Positions 8,987 to 17,924 of a stretch of DNA of 64,000 bases are shown in pieces. The position numbers were made by a program, and so were the translations under genes. Location: contig CAVVUB010000008.1 in NCBI GenBank assembly GCA_963751335.1, positions 248,001-312,000 of the forward strand, written 5' to 3'. Each line of letters opens with the position of its first letter. Within the stretch, counting starts at the first letter, position 1. The notes below the pieces were generated by a model. The model made no database searches. It was not told the origin of the DNA and saw only the letters and a program-made list of their open reading frames with translations. This stretch comes from Bog-473 sp963751335. GTDB taxonomy: Bacteria > Actinomycetota > Acidimicrobiia > Acidimicrobiales > RAAP-2.

Positions 8987-10041
8987 GCCGTCGCGGTCTC
9001 CTGGTGCACCAGGTCGACGACCGCGGCCAGGACGCCCGGATCTGATTCGGGGAGGACGCCGTGACCCAGGTTGAACACGTGGCCCGTCCCGGTGCCGTCG
9101 GCGGCGTTGGCCAGGACGGCCCGGGTCGCCTGCTCGACGACGGGCCACGGGGCGAGACAGAGGGCGGGATCGAGGTTGCCCTGGAGGGCGTGTGCGTCGC
9201 CCACGCGGCGTCTGGCCTCGGCCAGCGGCACGCGCCAGTCGACTCCGACGACGTCGGGCCCGGCCGATCCCATGAGCCCCAGCAATTCGCCGGTGCCCAC
9301 GCCGAAGAGGATGGTCGGCACGCCCAGATCGGCGATGCCCTCGAGCACGGCCCGGGTGGCGGGCAGGGCGAATCGGGCGTACTCGTCGGGGGCCAGCGAG
9401 CCGGCCCAGCTGTCGAAGAGCTGCACCGCCTGGGCGCCGGCCCGGATCTGCGCCCGCAGCGAGGCGACGGCCACGGCGGCCAGGCGCCCGGCCAGCTGGG
9501 CCCACAGGTCCGGGTCGCCGTGCATGAGTGCCTTGACCTTGGCGAACGTGCGCGACGGGCCGCCCTCGACCAGATAGCTGGCCACCGTGAACGGAGCGCC
9601 CGCGAAGCCGATGAGCGCGACACCGCTGCCGGCCAGCTCGTGGCGGACCAGCTGGACCGTGGCGGCGACGTAGGGCGCATCGACCTCGGGCTCGAAGGGG
9701 CGCAGCCGGCGCAGGTCGCCCGCCTGGCGGAAGGGCTCGGCCACCACCGGGCCGCGGCCGGGCTCGATGGTGATGCCGAAGCCGATGGCGTGCAGCGGGA
9801 CGACGATGTCGGAGAACAAGATGGCGGCGTCGACGCCGTAGCGCCGGACCGGCTGCAGCGTGAGCTCGGCGGACAGTGCGGCGTCTTCGATCGCGGAGAG
9901 GATCGATCCTTCCCCCCGGGCGGCCCGGTACTCGGGCAGCGAGCGGCCGGCCTGGCGCATGAACCAGACCGGTGTGCGTGACACGGGCTTGCGCAGGCAG
10001 GCCGCGACGAGGTCGGGACCGGTGTCCGCCTGGAGACTCAC
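8983..10041 (-). CDS. hemE: Uroporphyrinogen decarboxylase
   Basis: A 352-residue enzyme that removes four carboxylates from uroporphyrinogen III to give coproporphyrinogen III. The N-terminal signature RTPVWFMRQAGRSLPEYR (residues 22-39) contains the substrate-binding Arg residues, and AAILFSDIVVPLHAIGF supplies the catalytic Asp region. IGFAGAPFTVASYLVEGG and LFDSWAG are further family blocks. Full-length for the family. The GTG start overlaps the ybjQ-like stop as GTGA, and the 3' end overlaps cpfC as ATGA, so the operon is tightly coupled. Confidence 0.95.
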   Translation of the reverse strand: MSLQADTGPDLVAACLRKPVSRTPVWFMRQAGRSLPEYRAARGEGSILSAIEDAALSAELTLQPVRRYGVDAAILFSDIVVPLHAIGFGITIEPGRGPVVAEPFRQAGDLRRLRPFEPEVDAPYVAATVQLVRHELAGSGVALIGFAGAPFTVASYLVEGGPSRTFAKVKALMHGDPDLWAQLAGRLAAVAVASLRAQIRAGAQAVQLFDSWAGSLAPDEYARFALPATRAVLEGIADLGVPTILFGVGTGELLGLMGSAGPDVVGVDWRVPLAEARRRVGDAHALQGNLDPALCLAPWPVVEQATRAVLANAADGTGTGHVFNLGHGVLPESDPGVLAAVVDLVHQETATA

Positions 10042-10361
10042 GTGATGGGCTCGATGACGACCGCAGTGCCGTAGGCGCAGATCTCGGTCCAGTTCCCGCC
10101 CATCTCGGAGGTGTCGAAGCGCATGGCCAGCACGGCATTGCCGCCGCGGGCCTCCGCCTCGGAAACCATCCGCTGGACGACGTCCTCCCGGCTGAGCTGG
10201 AGGTTCTTGGTCATCCCCTTGAGCTCGCCGCCGGCCATCGACTTGAAGGCCGCGCCGAACTGGGAGCCGATGTTGCGCGAGCGCACCGTGAGCCCGAAGA
10301 CTTCACCGAGCACCGAGGTGACCCGGTAGCCAGGGACGTCGTTCATGGTGGAGATCAGCAT
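10038..10361 (-). CDS. YbjQ/DUF74-family protein
   Basis: A 107-residue protein of the YbjQ (DUF74, putative heavy-metal-binding) family, recognisable from GYRVTSVLGEVFGLTVRSRNIGS near the N terminus, ARGGNAVLAMRFDTSEM and a CAYGTAVVIEP-like end. Members form pentamers and have no firmly established function. It heads the minus-strand heme operon with a 4-bp overlap into hemE, so a role in metal or heme handling is suggested only by context. ATG start with AAAGGAGC just upstream. Confidence 0.85.
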   Translation of the reverse strand: MLISTMNDVPGYRVTSVLGEVFGLTVRSRNIGSQFGAAFKSMAGGELKGMTKNLQLSREDVVQRMVSEAEARGGNAVLAMRFDTSEMGGNWTEICAYGTAVVIEPIT

Positions 10362-10429
10362 GGCGCTCCTTTCAGGTCCGGCTCATCGTAGGCGTCCCCA
10401 TCACGACATCCCGGGCTTCGGGCGACGTC

Positions 10430-10470
10430 TAAACTGACTCGTTTCCCCGTAGCGGCTGGGGAGAAAGGGG
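10430..10470 (+). promoter_or_regulatory. Possible promoter and ribosome binding site of the HelD-like gene
   Basis: TAAACT (10430-10435) fits a -10 box and is followed, after a short leader, by GAGAAAGGGGAG just before the GTG at 10475. No convincing -35 element is seen. The divergent ybjQ-like gene starts about 70 bases to the left. Confidence 0.35.
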
Positions 10471-10474
10471 AGCG

Positions 10475-12823
10475 GTGCCCGAACATCCCGATCTGCAGGA
10501 CGAGCAGGAGTTTCTCGGCCGTGCGTACGACGGGCTGGAGTTCATGCGGGGCGAGGCACGCCAGATGTTGGAGGGCGTGCTCGACCTGGGCCGGGGCGGC
10601 ACCTTCCAGTCACGCACCGAGCGCGACATCGTTGTACGCACCAGCCTGGCCCGACTCGAGCAGCTCGACATCGGGGATCAGGCCCTCTACTTCGGCCGCA
10701 TCGACCGGCTCCCCGAGCCCGGCGACGGCACCACGCTGGGTGAGTCGTTCCACATCGGCCGCCTGGCCGTCTCGGGGCCGGATCACGAGCCCCTGGTCGT
10801 CGACTGGCGGGCCCCCGTGGCCGAACCGTTCTACCGGGCCACCGGCCTCGACCCCCAGGGGCTGGCCCGCCGCCGCCACCTGGCCGTGCGCGGCCGCAGC
10901 GTCCTCGGGCTCGAGGACGAGTACTTCGTCGACCCCGACGGCCGGCCGACCACCGTCATCGTCGATCGAGAGGGCGAGGGTGCCCCGCCCGCCCCCGGCG
11001 GCGAGCGCCTGCTCTCCGACGGGATGGTGCTCGGCGGCCCGGGCGCGCTGCTCTCCGCCCTCGGCCAGGCCCGCACGGGGCACATGGGCGACATCATCGG
11101 GACCATCCAACGCGAGCAGGACGAGATCATCCGCTCGCCGCTCGCCGGCGTCCTGATCGTCCAGGGCGGCCCCGGTACGGGCAAGACGGCGGTGGCGCTG
11201 CACCGCGCCGCCTATCTCCTCTATACCCACCGTTTCCCGCTCGAGCGCCAAGGCGTGCTCGTGGTCGGGCCCAACCCGCTCTTCCTGCGCTACATCGAAC
11301 AGGTGCTTCCCTCGCTCGGGGAGACCGGCGTCAGCCTGTCGACGGTGTCAGGACTGGTGCCCGAGGTCCGTGTGCGCGGTGTCGACGACTCGGGGGTGGC
11401 CAAGCTCAAAGGCGACGAGCGCATGGTCAAGGTGCTGGCCCGGGCCGTGCGCACGCGCCAGCGCCCGCTGCGCCACGACATCGAGGTGCCCTTCGGTGCG
11501 GGCGTGCTGCGCCTGCGCGCCTCGAACACCGAGGAGATCGTTGCCCTGGCCCGGCGCCGCCCTGGTACCCACAACGGGCGCCGGCGCTTCGTTGAATCCC
11601 AGGTCCTGCGCGCCTTGGTCGACGACTACGCAGCCCGCCTGGCCCGGGGCGGCGACGTCGGGGAGGAGGGGCCGAGCCAGGAGGAGCAGAACGACCTGGC
11701 CCAGCGGCTACGCCGGGTGCCCCAGGTGTCCGAGGCGCTCGATCGCATGTGGCCCCGGCTCTCGCCCCACGAGTTCCTGCACGACCTGCTCGGGGCCCGG
11801 CCGCTCCTCTCTGCCGCCGGCAAGGGCATCCTCGATCCGACCGAGGTGGCGCGTCTCTACCGCCCCCGCAGCCCGTCGCTCGACGCCGTGCCGTGGACGG
11901 CGGGGGATACCGCCCTCATCGACGAGGCCCGCACGCTGCTCGGCCCGCGCCGGAGCGGCCGGGCCACCCGGTCCCGGGTGCAGCGTGTGGACGACGCCAC
12001 GGCGAACGAGGTGGGATTCTGGCCGCAGGGCCTGGCCCAGTCGCCCATGCCGTCAGCCCCCCTTCTGAGCGGGTCCGACGAGGACGTCCGCTCCTTCGGC
12101 CACATCGTGGTGGACGAGGTCCAGGGTCTCTCCCCCATGCAGCTGCGCATGCTGGCCCGCCGCTCGCTCTCGGGCTCCATGACCGTGGTCGGCGACATCG
12201 CCCAGGCCACCGGCCCCTGGGCACCACGCAGCTGGGACGACATCACGCGCCATCTGAGCCCCCAGCGCCCACCCCGGCTGGTGGAGCTCACCGTCAGCTA
12301 CCGGACCCCGGCCGAGGTGGTGGCCCTGGCGTCGCAGGTCCTGGCTGTGGCCGCGCCCTTCATCACCCCGCCCCGCCCGGTCCGCCGGGCCGGCTTCACG
12401 CCGCGGGTCCTCCGGGTCAGCCGATCCGGTCTCGACACCGCGGTGGCCGAGACGGTGGCGGAGGAGGTGGGCGCCGTGGCCCCGGGCCGGGTGGCCGTCC
12501 TGGGTCCCGCCGTCCTGCTGCCCGAGCTCACCCGGGCCCTGGTCGACGCCGGTCTCGACCCCACCGACCCCAGGGACCCGAACGGCGACGGGCTGGCCGC
12601 CGGGCTGGTGGTGATGCCCGCAGACGAGACCAACGGCCTCGAGTTCGACTCCGTGGTGGTGGTGGAGCCGTCTCTCATTGCCGCGGTGGGGGACGAGCCG
12701 GCCGGCGAGGCACCTCCGGTGGCCACCACGCGGGGGTTGCGCACTCTCTACGTGGCCCTCACCCGTCCCACCAAGAGACTGTCCATCGTGCATGCCGACC
12801 CGCTGCCCGTCGATCTCCGTTGA
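10475..12823 (+). CDS. HelD/HelR-type RNA polymerase-associated motor ATPase (UvrD-like)
   Basis: A 782-residue SF1-type ATPase. The Walker A motif GGPGTGKTAVALHRAAYLLY is near residue 231, Walker B VDEVQGLSPMQLRML near 546 and a UvrD-type C-terminal motif ETNGLEFDSVVVVEP near 717. The N-terminal part (acidic, QDEQEFLGRAYDGL, then YFGRIDR and PLVVDWRAPVAEPFYRAT) is typical of actinobacterial HelD, which inserts into the RNA polymerase channels to recycle stalled enzyme and, as HelR, can protect against rifamycins. The long variable region 290-500 would be the channel-insertion arm. GTG start with AAAGGGGAG eight bases upstream. A general UvrD helicase role is the alternative. Confidence 0.85.
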   Translation: MPEHPDLQDEQEFLGRAYDGLEFMRGEARQMLEGVLDLGRGGTFQSRTERDIVVRTSLARLEQLDIGDQALYFGRIDRLPEPGDGTTLGESFHIGRLAVSGPDHEPLVVDWRAPVAEPFYRATGLDPQGLARRRHLAVRGRSVLGLEDEYFVDPDGRPTTVIVDREGEGAPPAPGGERLLSDGMVLGGPGALLSALGQARTGHMGDIIGTIQREQDEIIRSPLAGVLIVQGGPGTGKTAVALHRAAYLLYTHRFPLERQGVLVVGPNPLFLRYIEQVLPSLGETGVSLSTVSGLVPEVRVRGVDDSGVAKLKGDERMVKVLARAVRTRQRPLRHDIEVPFGAGVLRLRASNTEEIVALARRRPGTHNGRRRFVESQVLRALVDDYAARLARGGDVGEEGPSQEEQNDLAQRLRRVPQVSEALDRMWPRLSPHEFLHDLLGARPLLSAAGKGILDPTEVARLYRPRSPSLDAVPWTAGDTALIDEARTLLGPRRSGRATRSRVQRVDDATANEVGFWPQGLAQSPMPSAPLLSGSDEDVRSFGHIVVDEVQGLSPMQLRMLARRSLSGSMTVVGDIAQATGPWAPRSWDDITRHLSPQRPPRLVELTVSYRTPAEVVALASQVLAVAAPFITPPRPVRRAGFTPRVLRVSRSGLDTAVAETVAEEVGAVAPGRVAVLGPAVLLPELTRALVDAGLDPTDPRDPNGDGLAAGLVVMPADETNGLEFDSVVVVEPSLIAAVGDEPAGEAPPVATTRGLRTLYVALTRPTKRLSIVHADPLPVDLR

Positions 12824-12910
12824 CCTGGGAATTCGCCGTGGAGAATCCGCCCACCCCGGGCCCGGGCCCAAGTTGGCACACTGCAAGCGCGGTGGACTCG
12901 AAATTCAGAC

Positions 12911-13513
12911 GTGACCCAGGCTGTTTCGGCGGACATCCCCGCGCCGCAGGGAAAGATCGTCCACGACCGGCCGCCCATGCTGGCCGTGGGCGTCATGATC
13001 TGGCTCGGGTCCGAGCTCATGTTCTTCAGCGGCCTCTTCGCCGCCTTCTTCACCATCCGGGCGAACACGGTGGGTCCGTGGCCGCCGGCCGGCACGGACC
13101 TCGACACGTTGCGAGCGGGCGCCTTCACCCTGGTCCTGGTGTCCTCGAGCTTCACCATGCAGTACGCCGTCTACCACGCCGAATGGCGACGCCGGAAGGC
13201 GGCCCGGCTCTGGATCATCTTCACGATGATTCTCGGCGTGGCCTTCTTGGGCAACCAGGTCTACGAGTGGTTGTTCAGCACCACACGGTGGAACACCAAC
13301 GCGTACGGCTCGCTCTTCTACATCATGTCGGGGCTGCACGGTCTGCACGTCTTCATCGGACTGCTGGCCATGGTGTTCCTGCTCGGCCGCATGCGCGGCG
13401 ACATCGGGGGTGACCCCGGCGAGCTGTCCGCCGTGCAAGGGATCTCCTACTACTGGCACTTCGTCGACATCGTCTGGGTCGGGCTCTACAGTTGCCTGTT
13501 CCTGCTCAAGTAG
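12911..13513 (+). CDS. ctaE: Cytochrome c oxidase subunit III
   Basis: A 200-residue membrane protein with five hydrophobic segments, the size of actinobacterial CtaE. Characteristic blocks are MIWLGSELMFFSGLFAAFF with the conserved Glu, FTLVLVSSSFTMQYAVY, LHGLHVFIGLLAM and the C-terminal YYWHFVDIVWVGLYSCLFLL. It stabilises subunit I of the aa3 oxidase. GTG start. It heads the operon ctaE-qcrC-qcrA-qcrB, the standard actinobacterial arrangement that couples oxidase to the bcc complex. Confidence 0.95.
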   Translation: MTQAVSADIPAPQGKIVHDRPPMLAVGVMIWLGSELMFFSGLFAAFFTIRANTVGPWPPAGTDLDTLRAGAFTLVLVSSSFTMQYAVYHAEWRRRKAARLWIIFTMILGVAFLGNQVYEWLFSTTRWNTNAYGSLFYIMSGLHGLHVFIGLLAMVFLLGRMRGDIGGDPGELSAVQGISYYWHFVDIVWVGLYSCLFLLK

Positions 13514-13524
13514 GCATCCGAGGC

Positions 13525-14505
13525 GTGCGCACCCCACTCGCGAGGACAGTCCGCAACCGATTGCTCATGCCGGCCGGCTTGCTGGCGGTGGCCGCGCTGT
13601 CCTCCTTTGCCATGTTCGTCCCCGCGACGTCCGCCGGAGCCAGCGGGCGTTCCGACGCCTCCAAGCTGACGAACGTGCCGGCGAACATCGCCAAGTCGTG
13701 CGGGCCGGTGAACACCAAGGGTGTCTCGCCCCGGCCGAACTCGGGGAACCCTTTCACCAGCACGAATCGACACTGCGTCGACGGGCATCTGGTGAGCTAC
13801 GGCAACAGCGCCATCACGTACGCCAATCCACCGCGGTCCTACATGGCGGCCGGGCAGCAGCTGTTCGCTCAGTTCTGCTCGAGCTGCCACGGCAGCCGCG
13901 CCAACGGTGTGAACCCCGAGGGTGGGGCCACCATCGGGCCGAACCTCCAGGGTGTCGGCGCGGCGACGGTCGACTTCTGGGTCAGCTCGGGCCGCATGCC
14001 GGCCACCGACGTCAAGGCGGTGGAGGCCGAACGCCGTGAGTCCCGTCTGACGCCCAGGCAGGCGCTCGAGATCGCCTCGTGGGTGAACTCGCTCGATCCC
14101 TCCGTGCCGGCGGTGCCCTTCCCCCATCTCCATGGGGCGGACCAGTCGGTCGGCGCCGACCTCTTCTCGCTCGACTGTGCCGCCTGCCACACCATCACGG
14201 GTTCGGGTGACGCGCTCGCCTTCGGCACCAACGCCCCGTCGCTGCAAAACCGCTCCATCACCGCGCAGCAGGTGGCCGAGGCGGTCCGGACCGGGCCGGC
14301 CAACATGCCGCGCTTCTCGGGAAACATGACCGACGCCCAGGTGCGCGACGTCGTCTCCTACGTGACCGGGCGTCTGCAGCACGGGACCAACCCCGGCGGC
14401 TTCGCACTCGGCGGTGTCGGCCCCGTGGCCGAGGGCTTCGTGGCCCTGCTCCTCGGGGTCGGTGGCTTGGCCCTCGTCTGCTTCTGGATCGGAGAGCGTT
14501 CGTGA
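13525..14505 (+). CDS. qcrC: Diheme cytochrome c subunit of the bcc complex
   Basis: About 326 residues: an N-terminal signal/anchor segment (LLMPAGLLAVAALSSFAMFV), two c-type heme sites (FCSSCHG near residue 117 and CAACHT near 218) and a C-terminal membrane helix (FVALLLGVGGLALVCFWIG). This diheme QcrC replaces a soluble cytochrome c and passes electrons directly to the CuA centre in the III-IV supercomplex. The GTG at 13525, 12 bases after ctaE, is chosen; a TTG/CTG-type start further in is possible. The 3' end overlaps qcrA by 4 bp. Confidence 0.92.
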   Translation: MRTPLARTVRNRLLMPAGLLAVAALSSFAMFVPATSAGASGRSDASKLTNVPANIAKSCGPVNTKGVSPRPNSGNPFTSTNRHCVDGHLVSYGNSAITYANPPRSYMAAGQQLFAQFCSSCHGSRANGVNPEGGATIGPNLQGVGAATVDFWVSSGRMPATDVKAVEAERRESRLTPRQALEIASWVNSLDPSVPAVPFPHLHGADQSVGADLFSLDCAACHTITGSGDALAFGTNAPSLQNRSITAQQVAEAVRTGPANMPRFSGNMTDAQVRDVVSYVTGRLQHGTNPGGFALGGVGPVAEGFVALLLGVGGLALVCFWIGERS

Positions 14506-15476
14506 GCGACGACGCGGACCGTCAGCCTTCACGCACCCGGGTGCCGATACCGGTGGCCGCCTTGAGCGATCCGCACATGGGCGACGCGGCGCGTGACCCC
14601 GACCGGGTCGACAAGCTCATCGCCCTGGTCTTCGTGCTCGCCATGGTCTGCTTCGGGGTGGCCGGCGCCGCCTACTGGCAGAACTGGAGCGACTGGGTCT
14701 TCGGCGGGGCGCTCGGGGCAGGGCTGTTCTTCCTCGGCTTCGGGCTGACCGCCTGGGGCAAGTACCTCATGCCCCAGGGTCCCTTCGTCGAGGATCGCCA
14801 CGTCCTGGCCTCCTCATCCGAGGAACGCGACTCCATGTCGGCCGCCCTGGTCGAGCGATCGGCCGTCGTGATCAAGCGGCGCAAGATGCTGGGCGGGCTC
14901 TTCGCTGCGGGCGCCGGCATCTTCACGATCGTGGCGGCCTTCCCACTCATCCGTTCCCTCGGCCCGCTGCCCAAGGACGAGTTGGACGTGACGGGATGGA
15001 GGGCCGGTTCGGTCCTGGTCGACTCCGGCGGCCGGCCCGTGACACGGGACACCCTCGTGGTGGGCGGCATCATGACGGTGTACCCCCGGAGCACGAGGCG
15101 GGTCGAGGACGGCCAGGTGACGTTCACGGAGCAGGGACTGGCCACGGACCAGACCGTGCTGATCCGCGCCTCCGACGAGCCCTTCGTCACCGAACCCGGC
15201 CGGGAGGGCTGGACACCGGACGGCTACGTGGCCTATTCCAAGCTCTGCACCCACCTGGGTTGCCCGGTCGGCCTCTACGAGCAGGAGCTCGAGCTGCTGG
15301 TCTGCCCCTGCCACCAGTCCATGTTCAACATCCGGAACGGCGCCGTGCCCGAGTTCGGCCCGGCGCCGCGGCCGCTCCCGCAGATGCATCTGGGCTACAA
15401 CGACGACGGCTTCCTGATCGCCATGGCGCCCTATGATCAGCCGGTCGGACCTGGCTTCTGGGAGCGGACGACATGA
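14502..15476 (+). CDS. qcrA: Rieske iron-sulfur subunit of the bcc complex
   Basis: A 324-residue Rieske protein of the long actinobacterial type with three membrane segments (near 50-70, 73-92 and 130-150) before the soluble domain. The 2Fe-2S ligands are in CTHLGCPV (near 248) and CPCHQSMF (near 268). It accepts electrons from menaquinol and hands them to QcrC. The GTG start overlaps the qcrC stop (GTGA) and the stop overlaps the qcrB ATG (ATGA). Confidence 0.95.
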   Translation: MSDDADRQPSRTRVPIPVAALSDPHMGDAARDPDRVDKLIALVFVLAMVCFGVAGAAYWQNWSDWVFGGALGAGLFFLGFGLTAWGKYLMPQGPFVEDRHVLASSSEERDSMSAALVERSAVVIKRRKMLGGLFAAGAGIFTIVAAFPLIRSLGPLPKDELDVTGWRAGSVLVDSGGRPVTRDTLVVGGIMTVYPRSTRRVEDGQVTFTEQGLATDQTVLIRASDEPFVTEPGREGWTPDGYVAYSKLCTHLGCPVGLYEQELELLVCPCHQSMFNIRNGAVPEFGPAPRPLPQMHLGYNDDGFLIAMAPYDQPVGPGFWERTT

Positions 15477-17038
15477 GCGCCTCGGCGGCGAAGACCAAGC
15501 GCAGCACCAGGAACGAGAGGGGCCCCTACGGGCACGTCGGCCGGGCGGTCGGTGAGCTCGACGACCGGCTCGGCGTGGCCAAGGGCGGCCGGGTCCTCCT
15601 GGACAAGATCTTCCCGGACCACTGGTCCTTCATGCTGGGCGAGATCGCCTTGTACTCCTTCGTCGTGCTCCTGGCGACGGGAGTGTTCCTGGCGCTCTTC
15701 TTCGTGCCCTCGGCCAGTCAGGTCATCTACCACGGGCCCTACGCGCCGCTCCGGGGCCAGCGGGTCTCGGAGGCGTTCTCGTCGACGGTCAACATCTCCT
15801 TCTCCGTCCGGGGCGGCCTGCTCATCCGTCAGATGCACCACTGGGCGGCAGACATCTTCATCGGTTCGATCATCGTCCACATGGCCCGCATCTTCTTCAC
15901 CGGCGCCTTCCGCAAACCGCGCGAGCTCAACTGGATCATCGGGATCCTCATGCTGTTCTTGGCGGTGCTCGAGGGGTTCATCGGCTACTCGTTGCCGGAC
16001 GACCTCATTTCGGGCACGGGCCTGCGTATCGGCTACTCCATCGCAGAGTCCCAACCCCTCATCGGCAGCTACATGGTCTCGTTCCTGTGGGGCGGTCAGT
16101 TCCCGGGCGACGGCAGCATCATTCCCCGGTTCTTCATCATCCACGTGCTGATCATCCCGCTGGTGCTGATCGGGCTCTTGTCCGCGCATCTGGGCCTGCT
16201 GGTGCGCCAGAAGCACACCCAGTTCAAGGGTGAGGGCCGCACCGAGGACAACGTCGTGGGCTCGCCGATGTTCCCGACCTTCATGGCGAAGACGACCGGG
16301 TTCCTCTTCATGGTGACGGGGGTCACGGCTCTGCTCGGCGCGTTCGCCCAGATCAACCCCATCTGGCAGTTCGGGAGCTACGACCCGTCGAAGATCTCCT
16401 ACGCCGTCCAACCGGACTGGTACATGGGCATGCTCGACGGCGCCCTGCGCATCATGCCGTCGTGGGAGCTCACCGGCTTCGGCCATACCGTGCCCCTCGA
16501 GGTGTTCCTGCCCGCGGTCCTGTTCCCGGGGTTACTGGTCGGGTTCTGGCTCTCCTATCCGGCCCTGGAACGCAGGATCACCGGTGACTATGCAATGCAC
16601 AATCTGCTCGACCGCCCTCGCGACCGGCCGAAACGGACGGCGGCCGGCGTCGCCATGTTCGCCTTCATGTTCACGCTCTTCGCGGCCAGTTCCACCGACG
16701 TGCTGGCCAACTTCTTTCACGTGTCGCTCAACGCCACCCTGTGGTTCTTCCGCATCGCCACCTTCGCGGTCCCGATCATCGCGGCTCTCGTGACCTACCA
16801 GCTCTGCAAGGAGATGCAGGGGGTCCACGGCGTCGGGAAGCGTAAGCGCGCCGTCATCGTCACCCGCTCCGCCGAAGGCGCCTACGCCACGGTGCCCACC
16901 GCGCCCCGGCCCGACGACGTGCACCATGAGCTCGACCCCGAGCCTGTGCCCGAGTACATCGACATCACTCCGCTCGGCAACGGTGGCGACGTCCTGCCGG
17001 AGAGCTCGCCCACGGGTGTGCGCCAGGTCACGCGCTGA
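15473..17038 (+). CDS. qcrB: Cytochrome b subunit of the bcc complex
   Basis: A 521-residue membrane protein with eight or more helices. Heme-ligand His residues sit in IRQMHHWAADIF and in the fourth helix around FIIHVLIIPLVLIGLLSAHL, and the quinol-site region shows PDWYMG. It oxidises menaquinol and is the target of actinobacterial bc1 inhibitors in relatives. The C-terminal soluble tail (about 450-521) is Pro/Glu-rich and variable. ATG start overlaps qcrA by 4 bp. Confidence 0.95.
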   Translation: MSASAAKTKRSTRNERGPYGHVGRAVGELDDRLGVAKGGRVLLDKIFPDHWSFMLGEIALYSFVVLLATGVFLALFFVPSASQVIYHGPYAPLRGQRVSEAFSSTVNISFSVRGGLLIRQMHHWAADIFIGSIIVHMARIFFTGAFRKPRELNWIIGILMLFLAVLEGFIGYSLPDDLISGTGLRIGYSIAESQPLIGSYMVSFLWGGQFPGDGSIIPRFFIIHVLIIPLVLIGLLSAHLGLLVRQKHTQFKGEGRTEDNVVGSPMFPTFMAKTTGFLFMVTGVTALLGAFAQINPIWQFGSYDPSKISYAVQPDWYMGMLDGALRIMPSWELTGFGHTVPLEVFLPAVLFPGLLVGFWLSYPALERRITGDYAMHNLLDRPRDRPKRTAAGVAMFAFMFTLFAASSTDVLANFFHVSLNATLWFFRIATFAVPIIAALVTYQLCKEMQGVHGVGKRKRAVIVTRSAEGAYATVPTAPRPDDVHHELDPEPVPEYIDITPLGNGGDVLPESSPTGVRQVTR

Positions 17039-17918
17039 ACGGATCAGCAGCCGCGCCCTGTGGGTGGCGGCCGAATCGATCCATGCCATCACGTATTTCG
17101 CTCCGAGTTGCCGCGCCGCGCTGCGCCAGGCCGGGCTGAGGGGATTCTGGAGCGGTTATTTCGCCGCCCGGGCCGCGCCGCTCGGCGCCGTCGGGGCGGG
17201 GCCGGTCACGGCGGCCTTCGCCAACTTCCACCCGGCCATGGTGTCCCGGGCCGTCCCGTCCTGCTGGGACGCCGCCGCGCCCGAGGTTCTCTGCACGGTC
17301 CGCGCCGGCGCGGCCGCTGCCGCGCTGGCCGAGGTCTGCCGGGTCGAGTCACGAACCGCCTTGGCCGAGGCACTGCCCCTGCTGCGCCGGGCGGTGGAGG
17401 CGTGTGATGCGCCGGGTCGCGTGATGGCGGCGGCCAACCGCGACCTCTGGCCGGTGGTGGCGGCCGACCTGGGTCCCGACGGGCTGGCCGAGGCCTGGCA
17501 GGCCACCACGACGCTGCGCGAGCACCGGGGCGACGGCCACGTGGCCGCCCTGGTCGTCCACGGGCTGGGCGGCGTGGAAGCCCACCTCCTGGCGGCCGGG
17601 ACCAAGGGAGTCGCCCCCGAGGTCCTGCGTGACAACCGGGGGTGGAGCAAGGAGGACTGGGACGCCGCGACGGCCGTGCTGGCTGCCCGTGGCCTCCTGC
17701 ATCCCGACGGCCGGGCCACCGACGCCGGTCGCACCCTGCACGCCGAGGTCGAGGCGCTCACCGACCGCCTGGCCGAACCGGCTTACCGCACACTGAGCGA
17801 TGGGGCCCTCGCCGACCTGTCCGGCGCGCTGGCGTCGTGCGCCGGCGACGTCGTCGCCTCGGGACTCCTCCCGTTCCCCAACCCGATGGGCCTGCCCCGT
17901 CTCAGGCGGAACGAGTAG
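17016..17918 (+). CDS. SCO6745-type helix-turn-helix family protein
   Basis: About 300 residues resembling a widespread actinobacterial family (SCO6745/SalK type) of unknown biochemical role: SIHAITYFAPSCRAALRQAG, GFWSGYFAARAAPLGAVG and TAAFANFHPAMVSRAVP near the N terminus, then VGVxxHL and RGWSKEDWDAA followed by a winged-helix-like stretch. The GTG at 17016, inside the end of qcrB, is preferred because the family N terminus begins just before the ALWVAAESIH motif; GTG at 17064 is the alternative. Overlap with qcrB by 23 bases suggests cotranscription with the bcc genes. Confidence 0.75.
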   Translation: MCARSRAERISSRALWVAAESIHAITYFAPSCRAALRQAGLRGFWSGYFAARAAPLGAVGAGPVTAAFANFHPAMVSRAVPSCWDAAAPEVLCTVRAGAAAAALAEVCRVESRTALAEALPLLRRAVEACDAPGRVMAAANRDLWPVVAADLGPDGLAEAWQATTTLREHRGDGHVAALVVHGLGGVEAHLLAAGTKGVAPEVLRDNRGWSKEDWDAATAVLAARGLLHPDGRATDAGRTLHAEVEALTDRLAEPAYRTLSDGALADLSGALASCAGDVVASGLLPFPNPMGLPRLRRNE

Positions 17919-17924
17919 CCGGAG

